A DNA stretch of 18,840 nucleotides, taken from contig BPQB01000182.1 in NCBI GenBank assembly GCA_019973155.2, positions 1 to 18,840 on the forward strand, read 5' to 3'. Below, piece by piece: positions 1 through 7,057 of this stretch. Source of the stretch: Phanerochaete sordida. Taxonomy: Eukaryota > Basidiomycota > Agaricomycetes > Polyporales > Phanerochaetaceae. The position numbers and the translations under genes are program-made. Every line of letters starts with the position of its first letter. Within the stretch, counting starts at the first letter, position 1. Under the pieces are notes generated by a model. That model ran no database searches. It was given only the letters and a program-made list of their open reading frames with translations, and had not been told where the DNA came from.

Positions 1-348
1 TGGCTGCCCCGCCGCCGTGGGCCGAGCCGGCGAGTGCGGCCGCGGCGGCCAGCTTGCCTTTTCGGACGGCCAGCTCGATCGGCTGCCTCGCCGGCGGCGC
101 TGGCACGTCCTGGGGTCCCGCCTGCCGTCCAGACGGTCCCGCCAGTGCTCTGCTAGCACCAACCTCGCCGTGCGCGAGCAGCGCGGTCGAGCTGCAAGGA
201 TGAGACATTCGAGGCGGTGGACGTCGCTGGCAGGCTGCGCGGACGCTCTGAACGACGACGCCTGCCCATTTCGGACAGCCGCGAGCGCTCGCCCGCCGCG
301 ACTCTGCTTTGCCGCTCGCCACGACGCTGCGTGCCTCCGCACCACCAC
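1..348. other. GC-rich flank, no gene supported
   Basis: This stretch lies outside the left inverted-repeat arm. Open frames exist on both strands, but they are arginine-, serine- and proline-rich readings typical of random GC-rich DNA. No splice-supported product or known domain was seen. Because the right arm breaks off at 18697 into other sequence, I cannot say from this window whether 1-348 belongs to the same repeated unit. Confidence 0.5.
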
Positions 349-682
349 CATCCTGGTGGCCGTCCAGTATGCTGTCGAAATACGTCCCATAGTTCCACAC
401 GCTCGCCTGGGCTCAAGTCTTGTGCGAGGCGATGCTGGTGCCCCAAGCCGTCAGCTGGTGAGTGTGCTGCCTCTGAGAGCGAGGCTGACTTCGTCGTCGC
501 AGATGGCGCGTCCGCCCCGTCGTGGGGCGGGCTGCAGCTGGCCTGGGGCTGGCCGACGGGCGGCGGCGCACCGAGGGACCCCGAGCCCTGGTGGGCAGGC
601 CGTTCGCCACTTGCCGGCCCCGCGGCCGGCGAGGCTGGCCAAACAAACAGGCCCGTCCGGCGCTTGATTCAGCCCCGGAAGC

Positions 683-692
683 GTATAAATAC
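683..692 (+). promoter_or_regulatory. TATA-like element inside the left repeat arm
   Basis: GTATAAATAC is followed by a C-rich, pyrimidine-rich stretch resembling a fungal 5' leader, then a donor-like GTGAGT near 782. The copy in the right arm (18351-18360, minus sense) is intact. No ATG occurs on the plus strand for more than 500 bases downstream, so if it drives a transcript it may be non-coding or have a long spliced leader. It is promoter-like by sequence only. Confidence 0.45.
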
Positions 693-791
693 CCTGCGTC
701 CGCGGCGAGGAGAGAGCACCAGCCCACCGCCCCTCAAGCCTTCGAGTCCTCAAGCACTCTGCGCTCCCTCGCAACATTCGCTGTGAGTACC

Positions 792-836
792 TCGTCGTCG
801 TCGACGCCGCCGCCGCCGCCGTCGTCGTCGTCGTCA
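792..836. repeat. GTC/GCC trinucleotide microsatellite
   Basis: Runs of GTC, then GCC, then GTC triplets. The right arm carries the same tract on the opposite strand near 18208-18251 with one fewer triplet, which accounts for part of the length difference between the arms. Confidence 0.8.
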
Positions 837-931
837 CCCACAGCGAGCTCACTTCTTCATCCCACAGCGCAGCCGTCGGGGCCTCACTCACCCTGTCCCT
901 CTCCAGCACGCCGCCGCCGGCCGCCACCAGA

Positions 932-1090
932 CCGCAGTTGATACGCGGCCTTCGGGCTGCTCCTCGCCGGGGCTTGACTCGTCGGCCCCGTGAGTCTGTG
1001 TGTGCGGTTCGGCTCATACGCTTCCCTGCAGGCCGCAGTTGACACTCGGCCTCACCGCCGCTCCTCGCCAGGGCCAGGTTCGTCCGCCCT
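932..1090 (+). repeat. imperfect ~60 bp direct repeat (period 101)
   Basis: CCGCAGTTGA begins at 932 and again at 1033. Both are followed by related text containing GCTCCTCGCC and ending in GTCGGCC or GTCCGCC. The units are diverged from each other but both are kept in the right arm. Function unknown. Confidence 0.6.
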
Positions 1091-1109
1091 CGGAGCCTGC
1101 AGGGAAGCG
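1019..1109. repeat. 15 bp perfect inverted repeat around a 61 base loop
   Basis: CGCTTCCCTGCAGGC at 1019-1033 is the exact reverse complement of GCCTGCAGGGAAGCG at 1095-1109. The pair is also present in the right arm. It could form a stem in RNA or a cruciform in DNA, with no known function here. Confidence 0.6.
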
Positions 1110-1451
1110 GGCGCACGCACGCCTCGCAGCTGGTGACCGCGGCGAGCTTGCTTGTCCTGCGACTCCCACGCCGGTCCTGCTCTGCAGGGTCCGGTGCGCT
1201 GCGCTGGCTGTGCCGGTGTGAAGGGGTCTTCGGGCTGCCTGATGATCACCACCGTCGCATGGCGGTCCTGCCTGGGGTCGCGCAACGGCCCTCGGCCGGT
1301 TTCCATTTCTACTTATCTTCGTACATTCCGCTGACCACTTACAGTTACACGACTGCGAGCGAAAAGGTGCGTATCTTGAGGGAGGGCGGCCGCGGCCCTC
1401 GGGTCGAGGCCGTCCTGGCGCGGACCCTTCCATGGTCCTCAGGATAAGTAG

Positions 1452-1476
1452 CCCGCGGGGCGCTGTGCCCCGCGGG
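1452..1476. repeat. GC-rich hairpin near the inner end of the left arm
   Basis: CCCGCGGGGC and GCCCCGCGGG form a perfect 10 bp stem around GCTGT. No T-run follows, so it is not a simple terminator. In the right arm (about 17569-17593) the stem is imperfect, so it is not strictly conserved between copies. Confidence 0.55.
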
Positions 1477-1517
1477 TGAAACCAACACGCGCCTTAATCT
1501 GCACTTTTCGCTCGCGG

Positions 1518-2403
1518 AAACTATTTATTTATGCACACGTCCCCTGAAGCCGCTTATATCGTAATTAAAGCAGTAACATGGAATTATATTGAGAAAATTA
1601 TCGTTCCTATACACACTGGGTCTGGGCATGCTATCTTGTACAAGGCCCCCATCGGCGCGTCCAAGCCGCTCACTACACGGTATTGACGCATGCCGCTGAG
1701 TGCACCTTGGTTCCCCTCCAGTCAATGAGCTAGCACGAACGAAACTGTCTCCGCGTCGGTAGACGTTTGCCCGTATGTCGGTTTCACGAGGATTGCGAGG
1801 ACTTGGAGTGGCCATGACGCCTGGTTCGAGCCGTCAACCCGCGGGCCCCCGCGCAGACTCGAGAAAGGCGGCGACCCTACCTCGCCCAGATACTCACACA
1901 AACCACCATATCTGCTGAATTTGTTTGCCTCTTCGGTCTGTGCTGGAAACCCCGGGAGGAGACTGAGGTTACTTTGAGGCGGCATGTTGAGCGCTCGAGT
2001 GTTCGGTGGCTTCGGAGGGGGCTAGCACGCCCGCGACAGAGCACATGGTAGCGCATGTCATACGGAACCGCGGCGAGACGGTCACCTTGTCTTCCATCGG
2101 GATGCTTCATTGTTCGATGGCGTGATGAAAGCGAGCCCGTCCTCTCCTCGTCGGTGGTGTGATGCCAGTGCGACGAGGCAAAATGTGTTTGACCACTCCA
2201 GCAGTACACTCGCGCAACAAAATCGGGAAATGGTTCGCATATTCGTAGAGGCTTCCTGGATACAAAACGATGAAAATACAGTTTGACAAGGAATACAACG
2301 CGGAGCCAATAAGAAACATTCCGTCTCGGAGCCGTACGAGAGTCCTACTCGTCCCCGTCCGTCTTGTCCACCGAGCTACCCTAGCCTTTACTGGCCAACC
2401 AAG
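1518..2403. other. intergenic, no gene seen
   Basis: About 0.9 kb between the left repeat arm and the 3' end of the minus-strand gene at 2404-2903. It is less GC-rich than the arm, including AT-rich text around 1521-1600. Frames of about 100 codons occur on the minus strand, but none shows domain-like sequence or convincing splice joins. Confidence 0.5.
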
Positions 2404-2903
2404 CTACATCAAACGTCTGGCACCATCCGCTCCCGTCTCCTTCAGCGTGGCCGCTTTGGCTGCTTCCTTAGCCCTGAGCTTCTTGCGCTTGTACCGACGA
2501 CCGTTCAGATGTCGGCCACGTTTGGAGGTGGAGCGAGCGCGATGCTTGTCACGTTTGCATTTAGATTCCTGGAGCGAGGCAGTGGCTTCAGAGTCGAGTC
2601 CAAGCATGCAGCGAGGATACTGCTAGAAGAAGAACGTACCTCAGCTTCAAGCTCGGCCGTTTGCTCCTGATCCAACGCCATGACCGCTTCCAGCAGCGCA
2701 CGTCTCTCGAGTTCCTCAGAACTCGGGCCTTTGAAGCCGCAGATCTCATCGAGGGATTTCCCTCTGTCGAGGTCCATCGCGTCGAAGATGGCCTGGTGTC
2801 CCGCGAAAGTGGACGCGGTCAGTCTCCCGAGAAAGCCGCTGGTGTGGGGTTAAATCAGCCCTATATGCATGTCGCGTCATTGCTAGAACACGTACAATGA
2901 CAT
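2404..2903 (-). CDS. small basic protein of unknown function
   Basis: Three exons are proposed on the minus strand: 2903-2896, 2838-2640 and 2568-2404. The introns have GTACGT donors and CAG acceptors, and the first has a GCTGATTT branch-like site. The model gives 123 residues, starting MSFGFLGRL and ending GARRLM. The middle (about 27-70) is acidic and probably helical. From about residue 70 the protein is strongly basic, with clusters such as KCKRDKHRAR and RRYKRKKLRAK that resemble nuclear-localisation or nucleic-acid-binding tails. I do not recognise the family. Evidence for a real gene is the exact codon fit across three exons and the clear composition change. The 8-base first exon is the least certain part; a start at Met27 (2777) would need no first intron. 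It lies 549 bases downstream of PRE9 on the same strand. Confidence 0.6.
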
Positions 2904-3452
2904 GGTTGACAACTTGATAATGGACCGTTGGGGCAGAGCGGATGGAGGTTGTAGTTGAACGTTGTTGGTCCAGGTGGCGCCCTGTCCGTCCCCTGGTAGG
3001 CGGTCGCACGTGATGCCGATATGATGCACTGCCGCCCGACCAACGCCCAAGACTGGACAGCTGGAAGACTTCTACCACCTCTTAACATTTGAAGAGATGC
3101 GGAACTGCCGTGTCCTTCAGAAAATTTGGCGAAGAACGCATTCCAGAGGCAGATTTTTCAGATCGCATGCTGCGCGCATCTACCATGCGAGCGAACGCGC
3201 CAGGGCTTCACGTATTTAGAGGGCTCGACTCTAAGCTGACCTTCGACCATATCCCTCGCTCGCGTGGGGCGTTCGCATATGGGCTTCTGGCTGTTACACT
3301 GCGCAGTGCCCTCCCTAGTCATCTCTCGCTGATAGGGATGGCGCACAATGCGGAACTTCAACCGCGCCTGGAAGAGAGACATGAGAATAACGGGCATGCA
3401 TTGTTGTTACACCAGTATGACAGCTCGACTGCGAGACGGGTTCAAACGCGAC
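2904..3452. other. intergenic between the small basic gene and PRE9
   Basis: This holds the 3' flank of PRE9 and the presumed promoter of the 2404-2903 gene. No TATA element was recognised close to the start. Plus-strand frames here overlap the antisense of the PRE9 last exon and are not supported as genes. Confidence 0.5.
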
Positions 3453-4616
3453 CTAAGACTTCATCTCAGCATCCTCATCCTTCTTCGCCAGGTCGTGCTT
3501 GCGCAGCAGAGCATCGATCTCCGCTGGACGGTAGATCTTCGCTTTCGGCCGCTGCTCCGCGTCGAGCGTGAGCGTGGCGAATTCAACTGACAGTAAATGT
3601 TAGCACAAGGATCGGAGAGAGGAGAGCATTGGCAGCGCTTGACGCACGCTTCTCGCTTCCAAGAGTGGTGCTGTCCATGGTCTTGCTCATCACGCGGAGC
3701 ACAAGCGAAATCGCGTCTTCGATTGAAATCTCTTCCTTGTACTCCTGCTTGAGCAGGCTCTGCGCGGTGCCGCTATTGGCGCCAATACAGGTCGCTTTCC
3801 AACCCGAGTAGTTCCCTGAGGGGTCCGAGTGGTACAGTTGGAAGTTGTAGTGCGGGTCGTAACCCGCATAGAGGAGCGAGACACCGAAAGGGCGAAGGCC
3901 TGGATGGAATATGAGCGGGACGCCCAGGATTCAACGGGAGAACGAACGCGCCTCCGTATTGTGTGTAACCCTGCTTCAAGTCGCATAGCCTTTGCGCGAG
4001 CATCTCAACGGGGATGTCCTCATTATACATGTACAGATGTCGCTGGGCAGCTTCGCGTGCATAGTTGACCAGCGAGTTCGCATCAGCGGTGATACCTGCT
4101 ACACCAGCGACGACGTTTCTACGGGGACAGTCAGGTAAATCCTCGAGCGCAATGACGTAGGGGACGCACGAGTTCAACAGGAAGATCTTCTCGCCACTAC
4201 CACCATATCCACCCTCCTTGGCGCCTGAGAGGTCGAGGAGCTTTCCTGTCACCTTCTTTTCCGCTGCCAGCACAATTCCGTCCTTGGCAAGCACCCCCAA
4301 GACTGTTCCCGCGTGCGAGATGGCCTCCATGGCATACTCAACTGTTCCGTATGGTGAGCCTGGACATTGTAGTGTGTGTGTACGACGTACTCTGATAAAG
4401 CCGACCTGGTAAGGTGGCATCAGCTACGCTCCTTCACAGTTGACGGTCAGTGAACGCACCCTCCGGCGAAAATATGGTAGTGCGGCCTGCACATCGGTAA
4501 TGTCAGCGACTGCGGTCGTCTATCAACGCGAAGACGTACTATCGTAGCGTCTGGCCTACCGTATTCAAGAGTAAGTCGTGTATCTAGCGCAGGTCAATAA
4601 ATGAAGGACATACCAT
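3453..4616 (-). CDS. PRE9: 20S proteasome subunit alpha type 4 (alpha 3)
   Basis: Structural alpha subunit of the 20S proteasome core, which forms the outer ring gating substrate entry; it is not itself a protease. Eight exons join in frame: 4616-4614, 4555-4540, 4486-4460, 4405-4391, 4341-4170, 4118-3952, 3899-3648, 3586-3453. The product is 261 residues, the length of human PSMA4. The N-terminus [20 protein letters not shown] followed by [13 protein letters not shown] is the proteasome alpha signature. Further family blocks are [47 protein letters not shown] and a charged lysine-rich tail. Oddities: the first exon is only the ATG, exons 2-4 are 15-27 bases, and intron 6 (3951-3900) begins GC rather than GT. 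The gene is divergent from the CTR gene with 228 bases between start codons. The PSMA4/Pre9 assignment rests on recognised family sequence. Confidence 0.95.
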
Positions 4617-4844
4617 GATGATTTAGACGGGAGGTGAAATGAGATGAGTGGTAGGGACGAAGCTAGAGTACGCGTCTGCCTGCGTACGCGTCGATCGGAC
4701 ATTGCCGACACGCACGCCGGCGCCTACACTATACCTGGCTTTGCGAGGCTCGGCCGTCGTTGCACTTCTACTGCTCACAACTTTGACCGCTTCCAGCCTG
4801 TCTTGACGCTGAGCGGCGTTCTACCCATCTTCTCAATAGTGAAC
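4617..4844. promoter_or_regulatory. divergent promoter region PRE9 / CTR transporter
   Basis: This 228 base gap separates two opposite start codons and must hold both promoters. It contains GTACGCGTC twice, at 4668-4676 and 4684-4692, 16 bases apart. Both include ACGCGT, which resembles the MluI cell-cycle box of yeasts; its meaning here is unknown. No copper-response element is claimed. Confidence 0.5.
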
Positions 4845-5596
4845 ATGGATCAACATACTGACCATGGTGGGCACGACATGCCGATGCCGGGAGACTCGAC
4901 GCCTGTGCAGCGGTGTGCAATGAACATGCTCTGGTGAGTCCTTCCCCCTTGCGTGACAGCGGTCATATTGAACTATCTCAGGAACACCCAGATAGAGGAC
5001 ACATGCATCGTCTTCCGGTCGTGGCACATCTCGACAACGCACGCCTTCATCTTCTCCTGCCTGGCAATCGTTGCGCTCGGCGTGCTGTACGAATGGCTCC
5101 GCGAGGCGCAGAAGATCTCGGATGCCAGAATCGCTGCGACTCTGAGCGCACAGAACAAAGGCAAAGCACGCGGAGGGATGGTGAGTGGTCGCAGCTCGCC
5201 CGAAATCGAGGGTGAAGAGGCGGGTTTGTTGACTGGTATACGGGCCACGAAGGAGCACAATGGGTGCGTGTCCTTCCAACCGGGACTATCCTCTAGCTAA
5301 CTATTAGATAGTATTCCCGTACCAACGGGCATGCGCTTGAGTCGCGCGGCGCTCTACGGAGCACAGGTCTTTCTATCGTTCTTCCTGATGCTAGTCTTCA
5401 TGACCTATAATGTGAGTTCCCCGGCTGCAGCGCCTTGAACGTCCCGTCCTCATACTCTCTGCGCTCGTAGGCATATCTCATACTCGCGACCGTCGTCGGC
5501 GCTGCGCTTGGTCATTACATATTCAACGCGCTCATGGACGTCGACGCAGTATTAGCAGGCTCCTCGGGTGCAGGCAAAGGGATGGCCTGCCACTGA
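4845..5596 (+). CDS. CTR-family copper transporter
   Basis: High-affinity Cu(I) permease of the CTR family, which works as a trimer in the plasma or vacuolar membrane. Four exons: 4845-4933, 4982-5263, 5312-5411, 5471-5596; 198 residues. The N-terminal ~30 residues are rich in Met and His (MDQHTDHGGHDMPMPG, then MNMLW), the extracellular copper-collecting region. TM1 is about 51-69, followed by a charged cytosolic loop to about 130. TM2 holds the family MxxxM pair (Met150, Met154), and TM3 holds GxxxG (Gly167, Gly171) used for trimer packing. The protein ends Cys-His, comparable to the metal-binding HCH tail of human CTR1. Whether it acts at the plasma membrane or the vacuole cannot be told from sequence. 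It converges with SMD3 downstream. Confidence 0.93.
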
Positions 5597-6015
5597 ACTC
5601 GGACAGCAGCGTTTCTGAACCGTACACTGTATCTTCGTTGCAAATATCTGGAGCAGTAGGTTTTCTGTACGACTGGACCTTAGTAGGGCTCTCAGACATA
5701 TGTCGCCCAGATCGGAGCATGGTCAAATGTATACTATGTCATTTCTTCAGCTCAGGAGTTGAGGTCTGATGATGCATGCTGATTGCGAGGCTCGTGCGGG
5801 GATCAGAATTGCAAGTTGATAATACAGCAGCAGCGAACAACAGACAGCGATAGCAAACGAGGCAGTACAGCGAACGAGCGGAGCTCTCCCTCCAACGTCG
5901 AGTGCCATGGTATGGATTCCGTGATGACGAGGTGAAATCGCCGGAGAGCGCACTTGTATTTCGCGAGAGATCATTCGCAAGGTTGCAATGAGTCCTCTGA
6001 AAGTGGACAAGTCGT
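5597..6015. other. convergent intergenic region
   Basis: This holds the 3' flanks of the CTR transporter (plus) and SMD3 (minus). Overlapping minus-strand frames run into SMD3 introns and last exon in the wrong frame. No separate gene is supported. Confidence 0.55.
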
Positions 6016-6633
6016 CTACCGCCTGATTCCGCGAGCAGGGGGGACACCACGACCACGACGGGCTGCAGGTCATTGTCAGCATCACGCGTACTTCAAAGTA
6101 CATGGGCGAAAACGTACCATTGGCTACAAAGAATGTACGGGTGGTTAGAGCTGGAGCAGAGAAAGAGCATGTAAAACGCACCTCTCATAATCGTAGCCCT
6201 TCCACGAGCCGTACCGATACCCCTGCCCTTCATGGCGTTCGGTCCCACTCGCTTGAACCTTCAGAAAGCAGTGTCAAGATGGTACAAGGGCAGACATGGC
6301 CATGCACACGTACATGGGGGCATTTTGCAGCATGTCTGGGACAATGAAGAAGCGAATCATGCTGCCGCGAATGTACACCTGGTCTAGTTGCGAGACGCGA
6401 CCATCGCGACCGGTTACAGTGATATCCTTGAGCGCGATGTTAAGGTTGTCCTCGGCTGGACAAAGGCACGAGACAGCCAGTGAGCACACCAGAATGCGCA
6501 TACGACGCATTTTGCATTCACCTTCAGCCAGCTTGCCTCGGTAGAGCTGGCCCGTCTTCAGCTCGACGGTGATTACATGCCCCAGTGATTCGTGGAGGAG
6601 CTTCACGGGCACGCCGAGACCGGAGGTTGTCAT
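6016..6633 (-). CDS. SMD3: small nuclear ribonucleoprotein Sm D3
   Basis: Core Sm protein that joins the heptameric ring on spliceosomal U1, U2, U4 and U5 snRNAs. Exons: 6633-6522, 6455-6314, 6258-6182, 6123-6118, 6062-6016; 127 residues, against 126 in human SmD3. The Sm1 motif is [18 protein letters not shown], and the Sm2 part includes [17 protein letters not shown]; the text [10 protein letters not shown] is typical of D3 rather than D1 or D2. The tail [15 protein letters not shown] is the RG-rich region that is commonly arginine-methylated. Exon 4 is only 6 bases (CCAATG, adding Ala-Asn) and sits between two good splice sites; skipping it also keeps the frame. The gene is divergent from the CLC gene. 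Confidence 0.95.
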
Positions 6634-7057
6634 GTTTGGTGGGAGGCGAGTGGAACGTGCAAGTAGTGAACAACGCCTCGACGGTGTTCAGCACTGGTAG
6701 GCGCTTCCGGCAAGCGCATCAACCAGACCTCGTCCCAGTCTCATGAAGCGCCGCTACCCCGCAAGAAGAGAAGCATCAATCGGGAATCTGTCCAGTCCCG
6801 AGACCAGCACCGGCACTGCAGAGGCTGTCAGGTCGCCTCGTTCGTTCCTGCCACCACTCAACGCTCCCTCAAACTCGTCGTGCCCCGCTCGAGGAGATTT
6901 GCTCAGTGTTGCCAGGGCCAGAACACATTATCTCATATCGTGAGTGGGCCTACCGCGCGTGTCGCGTGCGAAGGCACGAAACTTAATGATCTATTACCGT
7001 GACACAGGCCCGTAGCCGACACTATTGCAAGGCTCTTTACGCAATTCTCAGGAGCCT
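6634..7057. promoter_or_regulatory. divergent promoter region SMD3 / CLC with a likely leader intron
   Basis: There are 424 bases between opposite start codons. A likely 5'-leader intron for the CLC gene runs 6940-7007: a GTGAGT donor, a pyrimidine/adenine stretch with CTTAATGAT, and a GACACAG acceptor. An ATG at 6743 opens an upstream reading frame which, once this intron is removed, runs 93 codons to TAG at 7090-7092. It is out of frame with the CLC start at 7058 and overlaps it. Whether the transcript includes 6743 is unknown. Confidence 0.5.

Larger units (their letters stand above)
349..1517 (+). repeat. left arm of a ~1.17 kb inverted repeat
   Basis: The reverse complement of this segment matches 17528-18697 almost base for base, with only small length changes such as one missing triplet in a GCC/GTC run. 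The inner end is sharp: CGCTCGCGG at 1509-1517 pairs with CCGCGAGCG at 17528-17536, and the sequences differ immediately beyond. The outer end lies near CATCCTG at 349-355. The arm contains a TATA-like element, a GCC/GTC microsatellite, a ~60 bp imperfect direct repeat with a 101 base period, and GC-rich hairpins. No terminal repeats or target-site duplications of a known transposon type were recognised. It is either a segmental duplication or a multicopy repeat family inserted in opposite orientation. Confidence 0.9.

Noticed and set aside
17..667. 216-codon plus-strand frame at the window start
   Set aside because: Arg/Ser/Pro-rich reading of GC-rich DNA, overlapped by equally long frames on both strands, with no family motif.
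451..1116. Long minus-strand frame in the left arm, matched by 17930-18592 in the right arm, as a protein gene
   Set aside because: Conservation follows from the DNA repeat itself. Differences are mainly replacement changes, the protein is low-complexity (Thr, Ala, Arg, Pro runs) and it lies antisense to the TATA-like element.
1452..1476. GC hairpin as a transcription terminator
   Set aside because: No T-run follows, the host is a eukaryote, and the stem is imperfect in the other arm.
1823..1830. GGTTCGAG resembling a tRNA B box
   Set aside because: Flanking bases cannot form the T-arm stem and no A box or acceptor stem fits upstream.
2861..3088. Minus-strand frame MLRGGRSLPAVQ... as a mitochondrial presequence exon for the 2404-2903 gene
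   Set aside because: Its usable donors leave the wrong phase and run into a stop. The ATG at 2903-2901 with an 8-base exon joins the downstream exon in frame.
3089..3571. 160-codon plus-strand frame
   Set aside because: Its 3' part is antisense to the PRE9 last exon and it shows no protein-like features.
3773..4420. The unspliced 215-codon reading of PRE9 with residues [16 protein letters not shown] and a divergent N-terminus
   Set aside because: Those residues are translated introns; splicing restores the family sequence and length.
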